A DNA stretch of 64,000 bases. It comes from Heterobilharzia americana (taxonomy: Eukaryota; Platyhelminthes; Trematoda; Strigeidida; Schistosomatidae). Below, piece after piece: positions 46,966-58,619 of this stretch (positions within the stretch are counted from its first letter, which is position 1; the number at the start of each line of letters is the position of its first letter). The stretch spans positions 45,541,491-45,605,490 of the forward strand of contig OX104130.1 in NCBI GenBank assembly GCA_944470555.2, written 5' to 3'. A model generated the notes under the pieces. It was not told the origin of the DNA and did no database searches. It saw only the letters and a list, made by a program, of their open reading frames with translations. A program made the position numbers and the translations under genes.

Positions 46966-49195
46966 CATCTGTTTATCAAGTTACGATAGCCATTATTGTG
47001 CGAGAGGTGTAGTTTGATTTTATAGGTTTCCAACGATAGAAAATTACAAACTGTAATATTATTCTGATTACTTACATTCGAATATTCACTCATATTAGAA
47101 TTGAATAATAAGATTCCTGAGTGTTCACTGACTATGTTTTGACTCAAGAAATTCAGGGTACTCATAGATTGAGAATACGTTATCTCATAATCAAGTAAAC
47201 TCACTTTAGCTAAATATTTATACCAAGTTATGTAGATCAATAAATAGCCTCTCAAAATGCTGTTTGCACCATAACTCATTACAACGCATCTTTTAAACTT
47301 ATCTATGAGTTATTTATTAGTCTCATGGGATTTTAGAGAATACATACATTTTCTTGAGTTATATGATATTAGAGTTTAAATCAGTAAATTATAGAGAAAA
47401 CTGTAACTTAATTGTGTTTTCTTTTAAGAAAGATTAAGTTTTAAGCCTAACTATTCAGAATATCAGGAGAAAATATGAAATCATCTGTTAATTTTTTTCT
47501 TCCTCTGTTTATTTAAAAGCGAAAAATGTAGTTAACTTTGATGTGTGTGTAGTCCCCTCACAATATCATCTTCAGAGTCTGGTGACGGGATTTGTACTCA
47601 TCAACAATAGGTTTGTTGATTAAAGGTAGTAGAATGCTAAGTAATAAATAAAAGTCTTTGGTAAGAAGGAAGGTTAAAGAATACATACTAGTAATGCTAC
47701 CTATTCGTTTGACAAGGTAAACCTGCTTCACTAGTGATGATCACAAGTGTAGTTACTACTGAAGCAGTCTTACTTCGACGAAGAGTTCGTGTAAACGAGC
47801 ATCAGGTTCAAGCTTGCACAAAGTAGTATTTCAAGTGTTTATCAATAAGGTAGATGAGATTAATGAAAGAGTAAAATGGTGAGCATTGTGTCAGGGTGCA
47901 ACTCTGTGAATGCATGTTCGAAACTTGAAACGCTGTTGCATTTCCAGAAGCTTCTGGATGTGCAATATCTATAGTATTTGAAAACCTGCTGTCCAACTTA
48001 TCATTGAGCATAACTGTTTTTTTGACTTGCCGTGCAGTTATATATAGACATTTTGGTTAACACAACTGGTTTTTTGCTGATTATTTGAAGAACTAGCTAG
48101 ATCTTCATATGTAATAAAGTTTTTCCCCGAAAATAGTGAGAAGAGTTTTCGAAGTGTCATCTTGTCACATTTCTCCTGTTTAAATCCTATAAAAGTGTGG
48201 TTTCAGAGGGACAGTATATGACTTTTCTGTTGATTTTGGTAATTATGACTATATCTGTAAATCTAGGTAGTCAGAAAAAACATGGCTGTTTTACAACTTG
48301 TGAGTAAACATTGAGACTAGTAAATTTTAGTTATTTTAAATAGCAATGATTGAAGAATTCTTAAAACATGTGCAATAATTATTTAACTAACTCTTAAGTT
48401 TTACTGTTCAGCTATATGCGTTTCCTGTTTGCTAACATTGACAGCGCTGCTTTGATCACTCCAAAAATCAGCAGATTTGACCGCACAGTGTAATATGTTT
48501 TTTGAAATAAACACTCACCTGAGTTTTATGTGATATTTTGCTATTTCTCTCATCCAGTACACAAAAACAACCTTCCTTCTAAAACTTTAATGATCGTTGG
48601 AGGTAATAAATACACCCAAAAGCGATATATCCTTGAGTAGTTCATTAGAAAATATTGTTGTATATTCAACATTAATTTCATAGAAGCAAGTTTGCCGAAG
48701 TTTTTTACCCAATAGACTCCTCATTTGGACGTCCTAATTGATACGTGAATAATTGGTATTGGTATTCAGCTTCCGAGCAGTCGATCTTCTGTTCAGATCT
48801 TTTTCGAAACACCTTGGCCTGCGCAGCCAGCTAGTAACATAAGCTGTCGTGCAGTGATTTTACCTAAAAGCCTGGTATGTTAACCCGTATGGGGTGTAGT
48901 TGCATTGGTTTCTCATTAGTATCGATGTCTTGATTATGCTATTACTTGGACGACTAACACGTTTTGCAAATAAGAGGTTGCCAATAAAAACTCAGGAATG
49001 ATATCTAGTTCAAAGGGATTTACCCCCTGACAATGCACTTAATTATACGTAAAAATCATGTTTGTAATCACCCAAAATTTTTCAAAACTTTTCAGATAGT
49101 TTTACCTGTATTGTTGGTTAAATTGACGAATTCCTTTATTTCTGCTTCTTATAAGCTCCCATTGTAATTCAAAAAGCTTTGGAATGAACAAAGAA
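46966..49195. other. Long AT-rich stretch, nothing recognised
   Basis: Short accidental frames on the minus strand (46965-47279, 47808-48011) only. Confidence 0.4.
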
Positions 49196-49199
49196 TATT

Positions 49200-49395
49200 T
49201 CTGATGTTGTATTCATCTTCGTGACTAAGAGTGGAATCTATGACATGGGTTTTGTCCCATTTTTGACTCGTCAGCTGGATGTTCCTGCGCCCCAGTGAGT
49301 GATGTTATTCCCTTCAAGCTTCTGACCCAGTACCCATTGCTTCAAGCGCCGAAGCGTTATCTACTAGGTCACTGGGGACAAGAGCTACATTTCAC
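49200..49395 (-). mobile_element. tRNA-like SINE with near-complete hammerhead motif
   Basis: Minus strand. A tRNA-like head (cagtgacctagtagataacg, then actgggtcagaa) is followed by a hammerhead layout at 49285-49230: stem I ATCCAG, core CTGACGAG (49274-49267), stem II GTC/GAC, core AAAAC in place of GAAAC, short stem III, triplet GTC, stem I partner ATAGAT. The G-to-A change in the second core is at a CpG and would abolish catalysis. It is the most complete layout of the five copies in the window. Confidence 0.75.
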
Positions 49396-50395
49396 GCAGC
49401 AGGTATAAGTTGCCTTTTGATAATTGTAACTTTCCGTTGCTATTCAGGGTCGAATGGCTCGATCTCTTTCTCTTAATTTCTTCATGTCCTACAATTATGT
49501 CCATATTGTGTGATTTTACGTCAACAGTAGTAAAATTTCTTTTCACAGTTTTTTGACAATATCAGATAGTTGAGTGATTCTCTTCAAAGAAGTTTTGTGT
49601 CAACGGTAATATGAGAATCAGTTATTGTTAGGTTTCAGTTAGAAATCACTGGTTATATAAATAGTTATGCTGCCTATATACCATCATAAAGTGTAAATGA
49701 GTCATATTAACTACGATGATGAAAGTTATGCGGATAAGGCGTATCATAAGTAGAATAGGAAACGAAATGTAGTGGAGTGTGAATATGAACTCAGATAAAC
49801 AAAGTTACGTTAATAAAAGCAATAGGAGGGTGTACATGAATGTGGGATGTGATAAACAAAGATAATTTGAGAAATACTAGGTTAGTGAAATATTATTAAT
49901 GTTAGGAAACAAAACACACTAAGAAAATCTGAGGAAATTATTTCGGTTTTAAGAAATGGAGGTATATTTACGATGTGGAAGTTCAAAATTAGGTTACATA
50001 TGGTGGAATACTTCCGAATCTGTGAATCGTAAATAAGGCTAAATTAGTGTTTGTGGTAAAACCTGCTTTTTCTGAACACAAAGCTGGTTGTTTAATCTTT
50101 ATTATCACCACTTCTGCAGTTTGTAGGGTTCGGAGTCGAATGCCTTTTACCAAGTTGATGAGAACCCAGTAAATACTACGTAACGCCTTATTCCTATCCG
50201 TTGTATGGTTCTTTTGAACTTAGTTTACTGCAAAACCGTGTTTGGAAGGATGAAGAAACAAGACAGGACAAGGAATGGATCTCTAGGGATACACAGCAGC
50301 TAATATAGGAGGGGAAGATGGTGAAGCAGAAGATGAACAAGTGCAGTACAGTGCAGTGCAGGGATGAACAACGAAAAGAGGAACTGGACACAACC
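49396..50395. other. Unassigned stretch before RTE copy 2
   Basis: Nothing recognised; a short tgcag/gtgcag-rich run near 50338-50365. Confidence 0.4.
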
Positions 50396-50927
50396 TATAA
50401 AACACTACACTGGATAAAGAAGTGAAGGAGAGTGCGCGGAAAGACAAAAGATACTTCTGCGACACACTGACAAGTGAAGCAGAACAGGCTGTAGGCTGAT
50501 AGGAGAGACATGACAACACTATATCAAATAACCAGGTTACCATCTGGGAGGGAAGAGGTCAACGCAGATGAAACCAGTGAGAGATAGTGAAGGAAAGCTA
50601 GTTGGCAAGAAGGAGAAAGGAAGAAAATGATGGGCTGGTCACTTCAAAAAACGCTTCAATCGATCACCACCACCATCTGCAACTCGTCCACAAATACTAC
50701 AAACAGCCCAGACACAGAATTACCAGTGAACACAAGACATCCGAGAAAAGCAGAAGTGAAGTCGTAAACGCCATAAAGTTGCTGAAATCCGAGAGAGCAG
50801 CAGCACCAGATGGAATTCCTCCAGAAGCACTGAAAACAGACGCAGAGACAACAGCAGACATGCTCATATCACTCACTATTGCAGAAGGTTAGGAAGGGAG
50901 GAAGGAAAATTGACTAGCCATTGATTG

Positions 50928-52091
50928 GAAGAAGAAGAAGAAGAAGAAGAAGAAGAAGAAGAAGAAGAAGAAGAAGAAGAAGAAGAAGAAGAAGAAGAAG
51001 AAGAAGAAGAAGAAGAAGAAGAAGAAGAAGAAGAAGAAGAAGAAGAAGAAGAAGAAGAAGAAGAAGAAGAAGAAGAAGAAGAAGAAGAAGAAGAAGAAGA
51101 AGAAGAAGAAGAAGAAGAAGAAGAAGAAGAAGAAGAAGAAGAAGAAGAAGAAGAAGAAGAAGAAGAAGAAGAAGAAGAAGAAGAAGAAGAAGAAGAAGAA
51201 GAAGAAGAAGAAGAAGAAGAAGAAGAAGAAGAAGAAGAAGAAGAAGAAGAAGAAGAAGAAGAAGAAGAAGAAGAAGAAGAAGAAGAAGAAGAAGAAGAAG
51301 AAGAAGAAGAAGAAGAAGAAGAAGAAGAAGAAGAAGAAGAAGAAGAAGAAGAAGAAGAAGAAGAAGAAGAAGAAGAAGAAGAAGAAGAAGAAGAAGAAGA
51401 AGAAGAGAAGAAGAAGAAGAAGAAGAAGAAGAAGAAGAAGAAGAAGAAGAAGAAGAAGAAGAAGAAGAAGAAGAAGAAGAAGAAGAAGAAGAAGAAGAAG
51501 AAGAAGAAGAAGAAGAAGAAGAAGAAGAAGAAGAAGAAGAAGAAGAAGAAGAAGAAGAAGAAGAAGAAGAAGAAGAAGAAGAAGAAGAAGAAGAAGAAGA
51601 AGAAGAAGAAGAAGAAGAAGAAGAAGAAGAAGAAGAAGAAGAAGAAGAAGAAGAAGAAGAAGAAGAAGAAGAAGAAGAAGAAGAAGAAGAAGAAGAAGAA
51701 GAAGAAGAAGAAGAAGAAGAAGAAGAAGAAGAAGAAGAAGAAGAAGAAGAAGAAGAAGAAGAAGAAGAAGAAGAAGAAGAAGAAGAAGAAGAAGAAGAAG
51801 AAGAAGAAGAAGAAGAAGAAGAAGAAGAAGAAGAAGAAGAAGAAGAAGAAGAAGAAGAAGAAGAAGAAGAAGAAGAAGAAGAAGAAGAAGAAGAAGAAGA
51901 AGAAGAAGAAGAAGAAGAAGAAGAAGAAGAAGAAGAAGAAGAAGAAGAAGAAGAAGAAGAAGAAGAAGAAGAAGAAGAAGAAGAAGAAGAAGAAGAAGAA
52001 GAAGAAGAAGAAGAAGAAGAAGAAGAAGAAGAAGAAGAAGAAGAAGAAGAAGAAGAAGAAGAAGAAGAAGAAGAAGAAGAAGAAGAAGAAG
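50928..52091. repeat. (AAG)n trinucleotide repeat, about 1.16 kb
   Basis: About 388 AAG units, pure except for one missing A near 51404-51407 that shifts the register. It starts directly after gattgg and ends directly before ggttaccttgtc, at the point where the ancestral RT frame would code for W-K-K-G. Copy 1 has the matching site at about 45285-45300 without the repeat. Open frames through the repeat (poly-Lys, poly-Glu, poly-Arg, and poly-Leu or poly-Phe on the minus strand) are artefacts. Confidence 0.99.
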
Positions 52092-53664
52092 GGTTACCTT
52101 GTCCAACTACGAAACAAGGCTGGGCGACCTCAGTGTTTGCAGGAAGTGGGGAGCGGAATCATGCTGCATCCCTGTCCACCTCAAGCAAGCAAAATAAGCC
52201 GCATCATCCTGGAGAGACTGAAAGATGCCCTGGAATATGCTGGTTGGTTGGTTGGCTGGCCGGCTTCAGGAAGAACAAATCATGTGTGGATCAAATTGCA
52301 ACGCCACGCTACACAACATCATAGAACACAGCACAGAATGGCAGTCAACTCTTCATCTCATCTCAACTTCATCGATTTGGAAAAGGCCTTCGACAGAGTC
52401 GACTCAGCAGTAATTTGCCAGGCAGCTGGTTCAGCACAACAATCTCACTGCCACAAACCTTTATCAACCTCATTCAACAACTAGCCATATGACGACGCTA
52501 CATGCCAAGTGATTCATAACACAACGGAGAGCCCAATGATGCCTTTGAAGTGAAGACAGGAAGGAGTAAGATAAGGTTGCCACCTACTATCACTGATGAT
52601 CTTGCTGATTGTGGTCGACCGGACTGGACTGGACCATGCAGCAAACGGTGAGCAGTGAGAAGAGGGGCATTCGCAGGCAGGACAGATGAGAAGAGCCTAG
52701 AAAATTTGGATTTCACAGATGACCTACGTGCAATGCAAAATGTTGTACAAACTGGAAGATCCACAAGCGAAAACCAACAAGTTGAGAGAAGAGGCGAGGC
52801 GAGGTGAGGTGGGGCAGGGTAGGGCAGTGCAGGTCAGGGCAGCGAAGACGGGACTTGCCTCAGGTGAACGCAGAGAAGACAGAGGTAGAGGTGGTGAAGG
52901 TACCCAGCCAACAACAAAACACAACAACAACAAGAAGCACCAATCACCATGAACCGGAGAAATCTAAAGGAAGTTTTCTGTTCCACCTACTTGGGCAGGG
53001 CAGCATCGTTCCAATTACAGATAGCTGCACAGATGAGGAAGTCAAACGCAGACAGGATCGAAACACAGCAAGACAGGCCTTCCTTGATTAATCTGAAATC
53101 AGTGTGGAGGTCTACTGCAATGCACTCCACTGCACTGCACTCAGCATAAACCGTGAACAACATCTGGATTTTCAACAGTAATAATAATGTCAGGTCAGTG
53201 TTCCTATGTGATGCTTGAGAGAGTTGGCGTGTTACGAAAAGCATATATCCAACAAACTACAGACACTCATCAACAACCGTTGCTTGCACTCATTCCATAC
53301 TGACGATCAGATGGCCAGAATAACAAGAATAAGCAACAAAGAACTCTGTGAATGAACCAACCAAGAACCAGTCGCCTAACAAATATGCATAGGAAGAGAG
53401 TGGAGGTGGATTGGATTGGAATGGTCATACACTGTGAAGACGGTTTGGGGAGATGATGCGTCAGGCTAGGCTGTCTAGTGGAATGCAAATGGGAAACGAC
53501 GATTTGAGTGTCCGAGGATGATATTTGTGGGTGGGTGGGGTTGTGTGAGGAAGAAATGAAAGTTTGTGAGCAGTTGTGGAGTCAGGTTGAAAGGACTTCA
53601 GAGAAGAGAATGCTATGGAGATGTTCTAGTGAAGTCCTATGTTCCACTTGGCACCCAAAGGACA

Positions 53665-53685
53665 AATATAATAATAATAATAATA
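53665..53685 (+). repeat. (AAT)n tail of RTE copy 2
   Basis: Short (ATA/AAT)n run directly at the element's 3' end, typical of RTE-clade integration by target-primed reverse transcription. Confidence 0.8.
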
Positions 53686-53929
53686 AGTATACTAATATAG
53701 AGGTTTTGTTGGTCTTTATCAAACCTTTTTTAAATCATGCTGGGAGGTGTTCACGAGTGCGGAAAATTTAATTTCTAAGGTAGTGGCCACCGTAACTGAC
53801 CAGTCTTGACAATTAATCTTTTGGTGTCAGTTTCGCTACTAGGTATGTGAAAACGTAATTTGTAGTTTCCTAGCACTTAAAGTTCTTCGAATTTATTTGT
53901 GTAGTTTATAAGTTAATATCTCTCCTAAG

Positions 53930-54660
53930 ACATCACCCCTAAATTTTACCCGACTGTATGGAGGCTTTCTGCCAGCCGTTGGGATGTCGTTTTTTGCCAT
54001 GATATATTTCTTTATGGATTTATCAAGATGGCCATTTTCGAATAGTGTTGCGTGAAGTCGTCACTTCTTCCTCAGCTTTATCTTCCAAATATATAGCGTT
54101 CATTCTGTAGCTTGAAGTCTATTAAATTTCGTTCGTAATGAAGGGGCATGAAGCTACGAAATTACATGTGTATTTTATACAAATTACAGTGTGTTTACAT
54201 CGATATCTTCTATAGAGTAGGACAGATGCTCATCGAGACAGCCTAACTCACTCTAATAATTGGTAGATTTCAATGAAACGAGAATTCTTTTTCTGTTAAA
54301 AAGCTTAAACTTTTTATTTTCATTTTGTAATATTTCTGTATCCATCCTCATGGGTGAACTTCATAGTCGCATGGAGATTTTTGAAAATATTCAGAAGCTT
54401 TCGTTTCTTGAAGCCTTTATCACAAGCAATGAAAGTATCATTTACATATAGATAATATTAGCTTGGCTCAGTAAGTCCCACAGTGAACCGTTTTGAAGTT
54501 TTGCCGGAACGATGTTAGCTAGAAAAAGACCAAAAGAGGAACCCATCGTAGCTGCACCCGCTTGTCGGTAGAATTCATTATATAATACAATGTTCATCTG
54601 AAATCTTTGCTATTTCTTTTATGATGCAGTTGAACTGAGAATGAATACAAGGAAAAGTCA
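53930..54660 (-). mobile_element. Penelope-like element RT fragment
   Basis: Minus strand, reading from about 54590: NEFYRQAGAATMGSSFGLFL and ANIVPAKL (the G-x-x-MGS-x-x-x-x-x-AN box of Penelope-like RTs), then YVNDTFIACDKGFKK near 54455-54410 (the Y-x-DD active-site box with N for the first D), then NLHATMKFTHEDG near 54395-54350. Order and spacing fit a PLE RT. The N-terminal part and any GIY-YIG endonuclease are absent or unreadable. Confidence 0.75.
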
Positions 54661-57600
54661 TTAATAAAATGCAGTACAATTACAATTACGCATGCTCTTT
54701 TCCACAGTGTTAAGTGGGAATGTACACTACAGTTGCTGTATTTCACTAATCATTATTGAAAAGTAGTAAACAGTCTAAAACCTTGTTTTTTTCTTTACTC
54801 AAATGTTTCTATTGAATGTTGTAACAGAGAAACAAATAATAGTCTCAGTGGTGTGAAAGAAACTCACTCTTTATTGAGTGCAACTTCTACTAGAATAGGA
54901 TTCTTTTTAATGTTTTACTTAGTTCCACTTTCCGCCGTCACTCATAAATTCAAAGGACAAAGCCTTAATTATCTCTTCTAAAATTATATGCCTCTTCATT
55001 TTCTGTATAATTCGATGCTATCACTGTTTTACAGAATAACAAAGTAGTCTAGTGCTTATTCTGTTGGTAAACAACTTTTTCCACACGTGATAAGAAATCA
55101 GTTTGTCAGTGAAAAAAAAGATGCGGGGCATCACTATACCATTTTTGAATAGATTCTATCCGTTTTTGTCGTGTACGCATCTCGCCTGTTTTTGGAAAAT
55201 CATTGAACAGTTAGCTAACATGAAAAAAAATGCCGACTCTTTAGAATTATAAATTCATTTATGAACAAACTGTGATGGGAAAATATATAAAATGAGAAGG
55301 TAATATAGTGCAGTTGAAGTAACCGGCTACTGGAAAACGCAAGTAAGGGAACCGGATTTCGAAATGATAATTAGGGGAAGCCTAAAGTTTAAAAAAATTA
55401 CTACAGTTCTTTTAATAAGTGGTGAGAGAGGTTATATTGTACAGCTAATTAGAACGTAGACGTTTCTGATACTCGCTGCTTCGACTCTACCAAACTAGAA
55501 AATTTGATCAACCATTTTTAGCATTCCTATATTTGATTATTTACCGAGGTTACTGCAAGTGATCCTTTTCAGTTTACATAAGTGGAACTTATTCACGAAT
55601 CAAATTGCTAACTCATGCATGTTCTGACAACTCAACAATTCAGCTTTCGTACACCAGGAAAAATTAGTTGTAAATATTTGCTTCAGTGTTAAATACAGTT
55701 GTAGTGACAGTAATTTGTGATCAAATGAATTGCTTAGTTAGGTGAAATATGTGAAGACAAATGTACTAAACCACGAAAATGTTCTGTCATTATCAGAGTA
55801 TGGTTAGACTGTTCATAAATAAAAAATGTTCTTGATATCTAGACTTCTAAAGCATTCTGTAATGTGGTAGATTGGAATGAAAGTTGAGCGTCAGTGTGCG
55901 ACAGTCCATTTCTTTTAAACACACATCTACAAAGTAAAACCCGGAGCCCAACAGATCCAAGAAGTTGCTAGTAAAGGATATCAAGTGTATACTTTGGTGT
56001 GAAACAGGTTATGTAAGGTTATTCAAGAGCAGATTTAATTATTCACCACTGCCTGTTAATTGCGTATGATAAATATTTCAAATCTGTATTCCTTCAGTAA
56101 ACATTTATTTTGACAACATATAGAGGGATAAAGAAGATGAACTATTGTAGTTATAAAGTGGTTGGCGTAAAATAAAAACTTCGAACTAGCTGGTCATGCA
56201 TCATTTAGATTTCTCTGTTAAACCTTCTAGGACAACTGATTTAACATCCTGTGTATAGTGTTGAAAATGGTGTATTCATTTGTGTTCCATCATCAAGGTA
56301 GACGACTTAATTAGCATTTTTGAAGTAAGTGCCGATCAATTCTCTTAGCCTGATGATGAAGCGTCCAAGAAAAAACCCCAAGTCCTGGACAATACCAAAC
56401 AATTACCTTCTTCATCGTGAGCTACAAATCTTTACTACCAGAAATGCTTATGTTTAAGGTCTAATCTAAGGTTTCATGAAAAATATCTAAACTTTATGGA
56501 GGTAAGTTTTAACCTGATTGTTGGTAAATATAGATACGGCTCACTGACTTACAGACTTCACTTCCAAATATTGGGTAGTAGGTTGGAATCCTGCTCTACT
56601 TGCTTTGGCCTATGAAACACAAATATGACTCAAAACCTTGTGTCTATAAACACTTTAACAGGTTAAGTTGCCTTATTAAGCTAAGCGATGTACTCAGATG
56701 TAATGCATGTCCGTTTCTTGTAAAATTTCATCACCATTTTCCTAATGCGAAAATATTGAGCTAAAATATGCATTTAGTAAGTGAGTACTTGAATTTGAAG
56801 TTGAATGACTAGCAACTACTTATTATCGAGGTTCAACCTGAAATAACTGAAAACACAACTAGTGAATGCACATTTAATTAAAAATGTAATAATATATATG
56901 TGATTCCAGGAGGATTCACTTTAGAAAAATGTCATTAGATTTGTTGATGAAACTTCTCTAAGGAAATATAGGAGCTTAGGAAAAATCAAAACATCATTAG
57001 TTATAATAACCTTACTGACAACTAACTATCAATTTCTTATCATGGTGAAGTGATTGAGAGATAAATCATCTATGTTGTTAGGAGCTTAACAAATTATCTC
57101 ACCTATCTACCACTATACTTTAATTTAATTAATCTTTTGAGATCAAAGCGAAAATCACTTGAAGTGGTGATTGTATTCAATATGTCATCTACATTATAAA
57201 ATGAATATCCTTAACATTAACTTTATGATATTTAATGAAGTTTGGAGGTGTAGAATATAAATTTTCTCGCTTATTCACATCAAACTCAACGAAAACAGAA
57301 TGATGAGGTTTTTTTTGGGAAATCTCTGTGGGTGACATTTTCATTGTAATTGTGAAAATAATGTATCGTTCCTTAAATAAATTCTGTCTTCCTGTCAAAG
57401 TTGAAAAGCATCATTTTCTAATGAACTCTTAAAAAGAGTTAAGTGATTACAATAACAATAGCAATTACATTAATACTTACTACAAACTTGAGTCTTATTT
57501 TACTTTAGTTGTTTTGATATTACTTCTGTCAACCATGAAAGTGTCGACGAAAACGGGCTTATTTCACTGATGACAACTGTTAAACTGAGAATAAATCAGG

Positions 57601-58615
57601 ATGTATGAATCTGTTTGTCGAACTCCTTGTTGATGACCATTACTTTGAAGCAGTGCTTAGGCTTTCACACCGTCAAGCTAAAGTTACTGAAACAATTTTT
57701 CCTTGCATTCCTACTATACTGTAAAAGGTGAATGGATAGTGATAAGGTTTAATGGAACTACTGATGGGTGTAAATAATTAGGGAGGTTTGAGATCGTGGT
57801 TGTAGCAGTTCCTTGACGTGGATGTAACAACCGTTAGGCATTTACTTCGAATGATCAGCCTCCCAATTAAACTGGTTTCTCACGCGATTAGGGAGGCGAA
57901 TGGAAATATTATCCTAGAAACTATGTATTTTGCAATGGTGTATGCCCTTAAATTGACAGGATTTAGTTTCTTTAAGGAGAGGTTGCAACTATGAAATTCC
58001 CATGAAAATGATGCATGGAATGATATCAACCATGGATTCCTGAGTTTTGTCTTCAAGTAAGACTAGCTTACTTTCTGTCTAGAAAACCCAAGAAAAAATA
58101 AAATTCCACAGTGTGGATGCATTATGTGTTGACACCCTCCTGGTCTAAGAAAAGAGCGTTTATCTTTAAACTATGTGATCGTTGCATGATAATTTTTGAA
58201 ATTTTTCCCTTATTAAACCTTAATCACGTTTGAGTACTTCTAGCTCTACAACCCATGCTAACAGTTCTAGTTCACGAAATAGCATTCATGAAAGATCTCT
58301 CCAGACTTCATCCAATATTCATCTACTATGCATTTCCCATGAGGCAGCTAACACACAGGTCTGTTTACTCAATGGAAGAAAGTACTGACTACCTAACAAA
58401 TTCTGTCCTGTACAACTCAATGGATTTCAGTTTGACTTCAGAAACAAAATTTGAATGAGGAATTCTTAAGTTAGTTAAGAAACAAGTTAGATATAAGTTG
58501 AAATTTTCGAAATGAATCAAGACCTTGTTTGAATGCCATAGTTAAACAACTTCATAGCTTAGTTGAAAACTAACTGTTATCCGTAATGAAAACATCAATC
58601 AATTATCTTATTCGA
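54661..58615. other. Long AT-rich stretch, nothing recognised
   Basis: Only short accidental frames on either strand (for example 57398-57189 minus, 58255-58458 plus). No repeat family recognised. Confidence 0.4.
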
Positions 58616-58619
58616 AATA

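Larger units (their letters stand above)
50400..53690 (+). mobile_element. RTE (SR2)-like non-LTR retrotransposon, copy 2, 5'-truncated and split by AAG repeat
   Basis: Aligns by eye with copy 1 from its position about 44790 onward: for example the cgacacactg-caagtgaag block, KSERAAAPDGIPPEAL (50782-50830), then, after the repeat, RIILERLKDALEYA, FIDLEKAFDRVDSAVI (52368-52415) and the C-terminal WRCSSEVLCS (53615). The endonuclease is missing. The 3' end is followed by an (AAT)n tail at 53665-53685, as usual for RTE elements. Broken by frameshifts, stops and the repeat; inactive. Confidence 0.9.

Noticed and set aside
50928..52091. CRISPR-like or satellite array
   Set aside because: The unit is 3 nt with no spacers; it is a simple microsatellite.
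50889..52484. Open frames of 405-519 codons made of poly-Leu/Phe, poly-Arg/Glu or poly-Glu/Lys
   Set aside because: They are readings of the AAG repeat; the frame changes only where one A is missing, and no unique protein is coded.
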